64,000 bases of DNA, from the NCBI GenBank assembly GCA_024709225.1, contig JANJXC010000073.1, forward strand, positions 1 through 64,000. Reading direction: 5' to 3'. How positions within the stretch are numbered: the first letter of the stretch is position 1; each line of letters starts with the position of its first letter. Made by a program: the position numbers and the translations under genes. This document shows, in pieces, positions 22,394 to 29,515 of the stretch. A model generated the notes under the pieces. It saw only the letters and a list, made by a program, of their open reading frames with translations, made no database searches and had not been told where the DNA came from. Source of the DNA: Gammaproteobacteria bacterium. GTDB lineage: Bacteria; Pseudomonadota; Gammaproteobacteria; Thiohalomonadales; Thiohalomonadaceae.

Positions 22394-22486
22394 GGAGGGG
22401 TACCGAAGCGGTCGTAACGGGCTCGACTCGAAATCGAGTTGGGGCTTTACCGCCCCACGAGGGTTCGAATCCCTCTCCCTCCGCCA
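22394..22486 (+). tRNA. tRNA-Ser (anticodon CGA)
   Basis: This is a 93-nt class II tRNA with encoded CCA. Acceptor GGAGGGG pairs with TCCCTCC, with discriminator G as in serine tRNAs. The anticodon arm CTCGA-CTCGAAA-TCGAG gives CGA for UCG codons. There is a long variable arm (GGGGC..GCCCC), and the T-arm contains GGTTCGAATCC. Confidence 0.96.
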
Positions 22487-22721
22487 CTTCCCCCCGCCAG
22501 TGCCGATACCGTCGTCCTAGATAAACGCCATAAAAATCAGTGCGTTGACAGTGGGGCGTGACCGCGCTCACGGTTCCGGCTCTCGCTTGGTCAGTGCCCG
22601 GCGGAAGAAAGTTCCTCCGGCATGAGTGCGCAGTGTGTCCGGGTTCCTTGCTTTTCAGCGTTTTGAAATCCATTTTTGCTAGGTGACACGGCATACCGCC
22701 GTGCGACCGGCGGAGTCTTCG

Positions 22722-23498
22722 ATGAGGCGGTTTTTTTCCACAGCGCTGTTGCTCGCTGCACTGCTGCCGGCCCAGGCCGAGGAGCTGAGGGTGACCTTTG
22801 GCAGTGAGTATTTCACCTGGCGTGAATACGACGGCGCCAGCAAGCTGCTGGAAGAGACCGGTCTGCGCCATTTCGTCGGTCTGGCGGCGGAGTCGGGGCC
22901 GCAAGCGGATTGGGCCTACGGGCTGCGCAGCCGGCTCTATCTGGGGCAGGTGGCCTATGACGGCCAGACCCAGTCCGGTGTTCCCCATACCACCCGTACC
23001 GATTATCTGGGCTGGACGGCTGAACTGGATTTTACCCATCGCTTTCTCGCGGCCTCGGCAGAGCCCTACGTCTGGGGCATTACCGTATCCCTGGGCTATG
23101 ACTCCTGGCTGCGCTCATTGCATGACAAGGGCGATGTCTATGGCTATGACGAGCGCTACGATGTGGGCTATGGGCGGCTCGGTGCGGTGTACAGCGGCGA
23201 TCATGGCTGGCAGCTGCAGGGAGGGGTAAAGCTGCCGTTCTATACCCGCGAGGAGGTCGGCCTGACCCGTCTGGGTTTCGACAGTGATCCCACTCTCAAG
23301 CCCAAGCCGGACTACAGCCTGTATGCTGCAGTCAGTTATCGCCTGAATCCGCGCTGGGACATGGGCGGCTATTACGACAGCTATCGTTTCCGCCCGTCGG
23401 ACAGCGCCCTGGTCAGTGGCGGGGGCTCGCTCTACAGCGTATATCAGCCCAAGAGCCAGCAGGACAGCATAGGTTTTTACCTGAACTATCGCTTCTGA
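22722..23498 (+). CDS. predicted outer-membrane beta-barrel protein of unknown function
   Basis: I do not recognise a named family. The 258-residue product has a clear signal peptide (MRRFFSTALLLAALLPAQA). The mature part consists of alternating aromatic/hydrophobic strands with Tyr/Gly/Asp turns (WAYGLRSRLYLGQVAYDG, YVWGITVSLGYDSWL, YDVGYGRLGAVYSGD, WDMGGYYDSYRF) and ends in Phe (FYLNYRF), the usual BAM recognition terminus. About 8-10 strands fit the length. The ATG at 22722 has GGCGGAG 6 nt upstream, partly inside a hairpin at 22696-22713. It is an isolated gene set between two tRNA-Ser genes. Confidence 0.75.
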   Translation: MRRFFSTALLLAALLPAQAEELRVTFGSEYFTWREYDGASKLLEETGLRHFVGLAAESGPQADWAYGLRSRLYLGQVAYDGQTQSGVPHTTRTDYLGWTAELDFTHRFLAASAEPYVWGITVSLGYDSWLRSLHDKGDVYGYDERYDVGYGRLGAVYSGDHGWQLQGGVKLPFYTREEVGLTRLGFDSDPTLKPKPDYSLYAAVSYRLNPRWDMGGYYDSYRFRPSDSALVSGGGSLYSVYQPKSQQDSIGFYLNYRF

Positions 23499-23552
23499 CG
23501 GCCGCTTCGTATTGCGCCGCCCGCCGATCTGGTTTAACCTTGCGCGCTTTCC

Positions 23553-23643
23553 GGAGAGGTGTCCGAGCGGTTGAAGGAGCACGCCTGGAAAGTGTGTATA
23601 CGTTAATAGCGTATCAAGGGTTCGAATCCCTTCCTCTCCGCCA
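23553..23643 (+). tRNA. tRNA-Ser (anticodon GGA)
   Basis: This is a 91-nt class II tRNA with encoded CCA. Acceptor GGAGAGG pairs with CCTCTCC, discriminator G. The anticodon arm CACGC-CTGGAAA-GTGTG gives GGA for UCC/UCU. The variable arm is long and AT-rich (ATACG..CGTAT), and the T-arm contains GGTTCGAATCC. Confidence 0.96.
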
Positions 23644-23704
23644 CTTTCCTCATCTGTTGTTCTGATGATGCGCCCCGTACGGCGCAGTTTCCCCAGTGTT
23701 CAAT

Positions 23705-23816
23705 GGCGGACCGTGCCGGTCCCCTCGCGACGACAAGCTGTGAACCCGGTCAGGCCCGGAAGGGAGCAGCCGTAACAGTGGACTCGGGCGCCGGGGTGTG
23801 GCTGGTACGGGACGCC
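23705..23816 (+). ncRNA. ffs: signal recognition particle 4.5S RNA
   Basis: The SRP apical core is unmistakable: GGTCAGGCCCGGAAGGGAGC with the following CAGCC, giving the GGAA tetraloop and the Ffh-binding symmetric loop. The flanks pair back (CCGTGCC with GGTACGG; outer GGCG with CGCC), forming a long hairpin of about 112 nt. It lies upstream of dnaX, the normal place in Gammaproteobacteria. Ends are set by pairing only and could be off by several nucleotides. Confidence 0.93.
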
Positions 23817-23922
23817 ACCCTTTCTCGATTTCCCCCGCTGTCATGCCAGCCCCACCTGATCGGTTATACTGCCTGCCTCGCCGGCATGGCCCGGCCGCAC
23901 CGCATCAGAGAGCTGCTTGTCC

Positions 23923-25554
23923 GTGAGTTATCAGGTACTGGCCCGTAAATGGCGTCCCCGTTCCTTCCCCGAAATGGTGGGGCAGGAGCACGTGTTGCGC
24001 GCCCTGATCAACGCCCTGGACAACGATCGCCTGCACCATGCCTTCCTGTTCACCGGCACCCGCGGCGTCGGCAAGACCACCATCGCCCGCATCCTGGCCA
24101 AGTCGCTCAACTGCGAGCAGGGCATGTCTTCGCACCCCTGTGGCACCTGCAGCGCTTGCCGCGAGATCGACGAGGGACGCTTTGTCGACCTCATCGAGGT
24201 GGACGCAGCCTCCCGCACCAAGGTGGAGGACACGCGCGAGATCCTCGACAACGTGCAGTACGCCCCCAGCCGCGGCCGCTACAAGGTGTACCTCATCGAC
24301 GAGGTGCACATGCTGTCCAACCACAGCTTCAACGCCCTGTTGAAGACGCTGGAAGAGCCGCCGCCGCACGTCAAGTTCCTGCTCGCCACCACCGACCCGC
24401 AGAAGTTGCCGGTGACGATTCTGTCGCGCTGCCTGCAGTTCAACCTCAAGCGCCTGCCGCTGGAGCAGATCCGCGGCCATTTGCAGCACATTCTGGATCA
24501 GGAGGGGATCCGCGCCGAGGCGGCCGCGGTCAGCGAGATCGCCCGCGCTGCCGACGGCAGCATGCGCGATGCCCTCAGTCTGCTCGACCAGGCCATCGCC
24601 CACGGCGGTGGGGTCCTGGAGACCGCCGGCGTGCGCGCCATGCTCGGCACTATCGATCGCACCCGGGTGATCGCCCTGTTGCGCGCCCTGGCCGCTGGGG
24701 AGCCGGCGGGGCTGCTGGCCGAGGCGGCGGCGCTGGCGGAGCTGTCGCCCGACTATGGCGGCGTATTGAACGAGTTGAACAGTGCCCTGACCCGCATCGC
24801 CCTGGCGCAGGCGCTGCCGGACGGGCTGGGTGAAGAGGTGGAGCAGCGTGAGGCGCTGGCGGAGCTGGCGGGGCAGATCAGCCCGGAAGACGTGCAGCTG
24901 TATTACCAGATTGGGTTGACCGGCCGGCGCGACCTGCCGCTGGCACCGGAGCCGCGCGGTGGCTTCGAGATGATCCTGTTGCGCATGCTGACCTTCCGCC
25001 CCGCCGGCGGGGCGGGACAGGGGGCGACGAAGCCGGCGGCGGCCCGGCCAGCTGCCGCCGCGGTTGCACCGGTCAATACCGTGGCGGAGCCGGCGCCGCG
25101 TACGCTGCCTGCGGCACCGGCAGTCCCGACTCCGGCCGCTGTTTCCGCAGCGGTGCCCGTATCGGCCCAGGCGTCCGGCTTCAACTGGACCGAACTGGCG
25201 GCAACCCTGCCGCTGGGGGGGCTGGCGCGTCAGCTGGCCCTCAACTGCGCACTGCTGCGCCACGACGGCGACAGTGTCGAGTTGGTGCTGGAGCCGAGCC
25301 AGCGCGCCCTGCACAACAAGAAGTGGGAGGACGCCCTGGCCAAGGCCCTGTCCGAGCACCTGGGCCGCCCGCTGCGACTCACCATCCAGGTGGGCAGCGG
25401 CAGCGGGGAGACGCCGATGGCGGCGCAGCAGCGCCGTGATCAGGAGCGCCAGGCCGAGGCGCAGGCGTCCATCGAAGGGGATGCCAACGTGCAGTCCATC
25501 CTGGAGCGTTTCGGTGGCCGCATCGAGCCCGGCTCGGTGCGGCCGCTGGAATGA
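23923..25554 (+). CDS. dnaX: DNA polymerase III subunits gamma/tau
   Basis: DnaX is the clamp-loader ATPase and, as tau, ties the polymerase cores to the helicase. The 543-residue product has the start SYQVLARKWRPRSF, Walker A FTGTRGVGKTTIARI, a zinc module (CGTCSACREI), the DEVHMLS Walker B and SRC sensor LSRCLQF. An Ala/Pro-rich linker (about 365-420) is followed by a C-terminal tau-like domain. It is about 100 residues shorter than E. coli tau. I chose GTG at 23923 because it starts the conserved sequence; a TTG two codons earlier (23917) has better spacing to AGAG. No A-rich frameshift heptamer for making gamma is present. Confidence 0.94.
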   Translation: MSYQVLARKWRPRSFPEMVGQEHVLRALINALDNDRLHHAFLFTGTRGVGKTTIARILAKSLNCEQGMSSHPCGTCSACREIDEGRFVDLIEVDAASRTKVEDTREILDNVQYAPSRGRYKVYLIDEVHMLSNHSFNALLKTLEEPPPHVKFLLATTDPQKLPVTILSRCLQFNLKRLPLEQIRGHLQHILDQEGIRAEAAAVSEIARAADGSMRDALSLLDQAIAHGGGVLETAGVRAMLGTIDRTRVIALLRALAAGEPAGLLAEAAALAELSPDYGGVLNELNSALTRIALAQALPDGLGEEVEQREALAELAGQISPEDVQLYYQIGLTGRRDLPLAPEPRGGFEMILLRMLTFRPAGGAGQGATKPAAARPAAAAVAPVNTVAEPAPRTLPAAPAVPTPAAVSAAVPVSAQASGFNWTELAATLPLGGLARQLALNCALLRHDGDSVELVLEPSQRALHNKKWEDALAKALSEHLGRPLRLTIQVGSGSGETPMAAQQRRDQERQAEAQASIEGDANVQSILERFGGRIEPGSVRPLE

Positions 25555-25598
25555 GTCACTGAATTTTTCACCGCAAACCTGTTGAGGAACGAGAAACG

Positions 25599-25922
25599 AT
25601 GAAAGGCGGATTGGGCAATCTCATGCGCCAGGCGCAGAAGATGCAGGCCGACATGCAGCGCATGCAGGAAGAACTGGCCAATATGGAAGTGACCGGCCAG
25701 TCCGGTGGCGGCATGGTGTCGGTGGTGATGAACGGCCGTCACGACGTCAAGCGGGTCAGTATCGACCCCAGCCTGATGCAGGACGACAAGGAGATGCTGG
25801 AAGACCTGATCGCCGCGGCGGTGAACGATGCCGTGCGCCAGATCGAAAAGACCAGTCAGGAGCGCATGGCCGGCGTGACCGCCGGCATGAACCTGCCCGG
25901 CGGCATGAAGCTGCCGTTCTGA
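25599..25922 (+). CDS. ybaB: nucleoid-associated protein YbaB/EbfC
   Basis: This is a 107-residue DNA-binding protein of the YbaB/EbfC family, which forms tweezer-like dimers. It begins [20 protein letters not shown], has a heptad-rich first helix, and contains [17 protein letters not shown] and the [17 protein letters not shown] helix. It lies between dnaX and recR as usual. A GAGGAACGAGAAACG region precedes the ATG. A repeat-containing 156-nt gap separates it from recR. Confidence 0.95.
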   Translation: MKGGLGNLMRQAQKMQADMQRMQEELANMEVTGQSGGGMVSVVMNGRHDVKRVSIDPSLMQDDKEMLEDLIAAAVNDAVRQIEKTSQERMAGVTAGMNLPGGMKLPF

Positions 25923-25926
25923 AAGC

Positions 25927-26045
25927 AGATACAAGCGCAAAGGTACGAGATACAAGGGGATGCGTGCGCTGCGCGCACGGTGGTTTGGAATTCAAACGGC
26001 ACGAGCGCAGCGGGTTCCTCCCCTTGTATCTTTCCTCTTGTATCT
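25927..26045. repeat. nested inverted-repeat element between ybaB and recR
   Basis: The inner arms are AGATACAAGGGGA (25948-25960) and its exact complement (26019-26031). The outer arms are AGATACAAG (25927-25935) and its complement (26037-26045). Between the inner arms are a small GTGCGC-TGC-GCGCAC hairpin and a GTTTG/CAAAC inverted repeat. Arms made of two copies of AGATACAAG on each side look like a dispersed intergenic repeat family, not a terminator (no T-tract). It fills most of the gap. Confidence 0.75.
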
Positions 26046-26078
26046 CTCCGTTGAGTCAGTTTGAACGGGATTTTCCTC

Positions 26079-26675
26079 GTGTCGCATAGCCCCCTCATTG
26101 GCCGCCTCATCGAGGCGCTGCGCTGCCTGCCGGGCGTCGGCCCCAAGTCGGCGCAGCGCATGGCCTATCACCTGCTGGAGCGCAACCGCGACGGCGCGCG
26201 GCGGCTGGCCGAGGCCCTGGTCGAGGCGGTGGAGAGGGTGGGTCACTGCCGCGACTGCCGCACCCTCACCGAGGCCGAGGTGTGTCCGCTGTGCAGCAGC
26301 CCGCGCCGCGACCGCTCCCTGCTGTGCGTGGTGGAGTCACCCACCGACGTGCAGGCGCTGGAACAGTCCACCGGTTTTCAGGGCCTGTACTTCGTGCTGC
26401 TGGGCCATCTGTCGCCGCTGGATGGCATCGGTCCGGAGGATATCGGACTGGACCGGCTGGCGGCACGGCTGGACGGGGGTGAGGTGCAGGAGGTGATCCT
26501 GGCCACCAACCCCACCGTGGAAGGCGAGGCCACCGCCCACTATATCGGCGAGATGGTGCACAGCCGCGGCATCCGCGTCACGCGCATCGCCCACGGCGTG
26601 CCGCTGGGGGGGGAGCTGGAGTATGTGGATGGCGGCACGCTGTCGCATGCCTTCCACGGGCGGCGCGAGGTTTAA
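26079..26675 (+). CDS. recR: recombination mediator protein RecR
   Basis: RecR acts with RecF/RecO to load RecA on gapped DNA. The 198-residue protein has a helix-hairpin-helix ([17 protein letters not shown]), a C4 zinc finger (CRDC...CPLC), and a Toprim domain ([28 protein letters not shown]). The GTG at 26079 gives [20 protein letters not shown], the usual N-terminus and length; a TTG at 26061 is in frame but unconserved. The stop runs directly into an A-rich repeat. Confidence 0.95.
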   Translation: MSHSPLIGRLIEALRCLPGVGPKSAQRMAYHLLERNRDGARRLAEALVEAVERVGHCRDCRTLTEAEVCPLCSSPRRDRSLLCVVESPTDVQALEQSTGFQGLYFVLLGHLSPLDGIGPEDIGLDRLAARLDGGEVQEVILATNPTVEGEATAHYIGEMVHSRGIRVTRIAHGVPLGGELEYVDGGTLSHAFHGRREV

Positions 26676-26702
26676 TTCAAAATTCAAAACTCAAAATTCA
26701 AG
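26674..26702. repeat. short A-rich degenerate repeat after recR
   Basis: Three copies of a unit close to AATTCAAA(A) stand in a row, beginning inside the recR stop codon. Their composition is strikingly unlike the surrounding GC-rich DNA. The repeat lies just before the heptamer array and may belong to the same intergenic element. Confidence 0.7.
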
Positions 26703-26727
26703 ATTGTTCGAAGTCGCAGCACGCTGT

Positions 26728-26881
26728 TGCTGAGTGCTGAGTGCTGAGTGCTGAGTGCTGAGTGCTGAGTGCTGAGTGCTGAGTGCTGAGTGCTGAGTGC
26801 TGAGTGCTGAGTCCTGAGCCCTGAGTCCTGAGTCCTGAGTCCTGAGTCCTGAGTCCTGAGTCCTGAGTCCTGAGTCCTGAG
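26728..26881. repeat. heptanucleotide tandem array, 22 units
   Basis: Twelve perfect TGCTGAG units (26728-26811) are followed by TCCTGAG, CCCTGAG, and eight TCCTGAG units (26826-26881). The array thus has two homogenised blocks that differ at the second base, with a transition zone of two units. It stops 2 bp before the stop codon of the minus-strand HDOD gene. There is no spacer diversity, so it is not a CRISPR. Confidence 0.97.
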
Positions 26882-26883
26882 TC

Positions 26884-28377
26884 CTATTCCTTCTCCCCCG
26901 ACACCATCCCCATCGCCTGTGCCGCGAGCAGGCCCAGTTGCTTGAAGCGGTGATAGGCGTGGCTGTCCAGGGCGCAGTCGATGCTGTGGCGGTCGGCGTA
27001 AAACAGCCCCACCGGACGTTCCTTCACGAAGACCGACAGCACGAAGAAGCTGTTGCAACGGATGATGCGCTGGAACGGTGTGGGCACGAGGGGCCAGAAC
27101 TTCACCCGGTTGGTATCGTTGATCCACAGTGCCTGCGGCTTTTCTAGCAGGCGGGTAAACAGGTGGGCGCCGTTCAGCTCGACGTGAAAGCGGTTGAATA
27201 CCGGGTCGTTGTCGGCACCGGCGATGGCCCGGGCGCGCAGCTGATGGCGTTCCTGGGTGAGTAGGGCGAACACTACGCGGTTGATGCCCATGCCGTCGTG
27301 CATGCCGTCCATGGTGAGCGACAGGATCTTCTGCAGGGTGAGGTTGCCGGCCTTCATGCCGTTCTGCAACTCCTGCAGTGAGCGGCGCAGGATGTGCAGC
27401 TGTGGTGCGAGGCAGAAGGCCGCGGCGGTTTCCGTGGGCAGAGAGTCCGCCTGGCTGGGTGCCGCCGCAGCCGGTTGGATGGCCTCCGGTTTCCAGCCGG
27501 GCGCGGCCTCGGGCTGTCCCGGGTGCAGCAGTTGCGCCGCTGCCGGCGTGGTGGGGTAGCAGTCGGCGAGCCGCGCCGCCTCGGCGGCAGCGTGGTGGAT
27601 ATGGGCCGTGATGAAGCCGAAGTCGTGCCCGGTATATTCCACGAGCTGTTCCAGGACCGCGGTGGTGGCGGCACGATACCAGCCGCGTTCGGCGCTGCGT
27701 GCCAGCTGCACCGCCAGCATGATGTTGTAGATGCGTGGTTGTTGTGCGCTTTCCGATTTGAGGCTGTCCTGCAACAGGGTGGGCAGGCCCCAGCGCCGTG
27801 CCAGCATCAGGCTGAGATGGTCGAGGCCGAAGCCGAGCACCACGTACTGGGCCTCTTCCGGATCCATCTGCTGCTGCGCGGCGAGATCTTCGATTTGTGT
27901 CATCTTGGCGGGGGCGTAGAGCCAGAGCAGGATTTCGCCCAGGTGATGCAGCAGCGCCGGCAGGAAGATTTCGTCCGGCTCCATGTCCTTGCGCAACCGC
28001 GCCAGCTCCCGCGCCTGCCAGGCAGCGTGATAGCTCTGCGCCATCAGGCGCAGTGCGCGCTCCCGGCCGGTGGGTTCGCCCGCCCGCTGAATCAGCGGTA
28101 CCGCCTTGGGCAGGGTACGCAGCTGGGTCAGGCCCAGCATCATCATGGCATGCTCCACCGTGGTGACTTCGGTACGCAGCCGCTTGTGGCCGCCGTTATT
28201 GACCCGGCGCAGCAGCGCGATGCACAGGCCGGGGTCTTTTTCCACCACCCGTGCCAGATTCCACATGTTCACATTGTCGTCGGCAACGAGGCGGACCAGT
28301 TCGGCAACCGGCTGCGGCAGGGCCGGCAGTACGGCGTGCTGGAGCTTGTCGGCCCACGCGTTCAGGGTGTTGTGCAT
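26884..28377 (-). CDS. HDOD-domain signalling protein with C-terminal GAF-like region
   Basis: This is a 497-residue cytoplasmic protein. Residues about 10-210 form an HDOD domain (LPALPQPVAELVRLV; VVEKDPGLCIALLRRVNN; VEHAMMMLGLTQLR; LPALLHHLGEILLW), a degenerate HD fold found in bacterial signalling proteins. An Ala/Pro-rich linker leads to a region (about 340-497) with GAF-like sequence (GINRVVFALLTQERHQLRARAIAG; LSVFVKERPVGLFYADR). The ligand is unknown. It is divergent from motAB, which suggests but does not prove a link to motility. Its 3' end abuts the heptamer array. Confidence 0.8.
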   Translation of the reverse strand: MHNTLNAWADKLQHAVLPALPQPVAELVRLVADDNVNMWNLARVVEKDPGLCIALLRRVNNGGHKRLRTEVTTVEHAMMMLGLTQLRTLPKAVPLIQRAGEPTGRERALRLMAQSYHAAWQARELARLRKDMEPDEIFLPALLHHLGEILLWLYAPAKMTQIEDLAAQQQMDPEEAQYVVLGFGLDHLSLMLARRWGLPTLLQDSLKSESAQQPRIYNIMLAVQLARSAERGWYRAATTAVLEQLVEYTGHDFGFITAHIHHAAAEAARLADCYPTTPAAAQLLHPGQPEAAPGWKPEAIQPAAAAPSQADSLPTETAAAFCLAPQLHILRRSLQELQNGMKAGNLTLQKILSLTMDGMHDGMGINRVVFALLTQERHQLRARAIAGADNDPVFNRFHVELNGAHLFTRLLEKPQALWINDTNRVKFWPLVPTPFQRIIRCNSFFVLSVFVKERPVGLFYADRHSIDCALDSHAYHRFKQLGLLAAQAMGMVSGEKE

Positions 28378-28571
28378 GAAGCTTCCTTAATCCCGTTCCA
28401 TCGCCGGAGTGTGCCTTTTGCACGCCGCGGGGGCAAGGCATCAGCTGCCGTGCAGGCACAGGATTATAGCCGTGCTGCGGGGTGTTTTCGGCAGGCGGTG
28501 CTGGTAAACTGCCGGGTCACAACGTATCCCATGAGGGGATGCGGCCGTCCCTGGTTCCGCTCCAAATCGAA

Positions 28572-28598
28572 TAAAGGACCGGGCGCCTCTGCCGATAA
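28572..28598 (+). promoter_or_regulatory. sigma-28 (FliA) promoter of motAB
   Basis: TAAAGGAC (28572-28579), an 11-bp spacer and GCCGATAA (28591-28598) match the flagellar sigma-28 consensus (TAAAGTTT-N11-GCCGATAA), with a perfect -10 element. The motA ATG is about 48 nt downstream. fliA itself is encoded at 43861 in this window. Confidence 0.88.
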
Positions 28599-28645
28599 AC
28601 CCCGAAGCCATTCATGAAAGATATCAGTTTAAGGACGGACCAAGG

Positions 28646-29497
28646 ATGAAGCTGATTGTCGGCATCCTGATCGTAACCATTTGTGTGTTTGGTGGCTTCA
28701 TGCTTTCCGGTGGACAGCTGCTGGCCCTGTACCATCCGCCCGAACTCATCATTATCGGCGGCGGTGCCCTCGGTGCCTTTGTGGTCGCCAATCCGCCGCA
28801 GGTGATCAAGGCCGTGCTCACGGGACTGCCCAAGCTGTTCGGCGGTGCCAAGTACAACAAGCAGTCCTATATGGATCTGCTGGCCCTGATGTATGACCTG
28901 TTCGCCAAGGCGCGCAAGGAAGGCCTGATGGCGCTGGAAAACGATATCGAGGAACCCCAGCAGAGCGAGATCTTCAAGAAGTATCCCAAGGTGCTGGCCG
29001 ACCACCACGTCCTGGATTTCATCACCGACTACATGCGCCTGATGGTGGGTGGCAGCATGAACCCGTTCGAGCTGGAGAACCTGATGGATCTGGAACTGGA
29101 GATTCATCATCACGAGGCCATGCTGCCCGGCGACTCGGTCTCCACCGTATCTGATGGCCTGCCCGGTTTCGGTATTGTGGCCGCGGTCATGGGTGTGGTG
29201 ATCACCATGGCCTCGGTGGGTGAACCCCCCGAGGTACTGGGCGCCAAGATTGCCGCGGCGCTGGTCGGTACCTTCCTCGGTATCCTGCTCGCCTACGGTT
29301 TCGTCGGCCCGATGGCCAGTGCGCTCAAGCACCGTGCCGAGGAGGAAAGCAAGTTTCTCGGCTGTATCAAGGTATGCATCATGGCCACCCTGAACGGCTA
29401 TACCCCGCAGATCGCCGTCGAGTTCGGCCGCAAGGCGTTGCCCTCCACCGTGCGTCCCGGTTTTGTCGAACTGGAAGAGCACGTCAAGAAAAAATAA
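28646..29497 (+). CDS. motA: flagellar motor stator protein MotA
   Basis: MotA is the cytoplasm-facing stator subunit that couples ion flow to rotor movement. The 283-residue length and sequence (VFGGFMLSGGQLLALYHPPELIIIGGGALGAF) fit the E. coli-type MotA. It has four membrane helices, the large cytoplasmic loop with charged residues for FliG contact (KARKEGLMALENDIEEP), and a conserved proline-containing TM3-4 (GFGIVAAVMGVVITMASVGEPP). AAGG precedes the ATG. It forms an operon with motB, 18 nt downstream, under the sigma-28 promoter at 28572. Confidence 0.95.
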   Translation: MKLIVGILIVTICVFGGFMLSGGQLLALYHPPELIIIGGGALGAFVVANPPQVIKAVLTGLPKLFGGAKYNKQSYMDLLALMYDLFAKARKEGLMALENDIEEPQQSEIFKKYPKVLADHHVLDFITDYMRLMVGGSMNPFELENLMDLELEIHHHEAMLPGDSVSTVSDGLPGFGIVAAVMGVVITMASVGEPPEVLGAKIAAALVGTFLGILLAYGFVGPMASALKHRAEEESKFLGCIKVCIMATLNGYTPQIAVEFGRKALPSTVRPGFVELEEHVKKK

Positions 29498-29515
29498 GCA
29501 CGCAGCCGGTGGCCC

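Noticed and set aside
22394..23643. Prophage or genomic island between the two tRNA-Ser genes
   Set aside because: Only one gene fits in the interval; no integrase and no duplicated tRNA 3' end other than natural tRNA similarity.
26728..26881. CRISPR-like array after recR
   Set aside because: Units are 7 bp, contiguous and without variable spacers, and no cas gene is near; it is a simple tandem repeat.
26684..27127. Minus-strand frame reading through the heptamer array into a peptide with 7-residue repeats
   Set aside because: It overlaps the real HDOD gene in another frame, and the repeat peptide is the automatic result of a heptamer repeat; no start or ribosome site.
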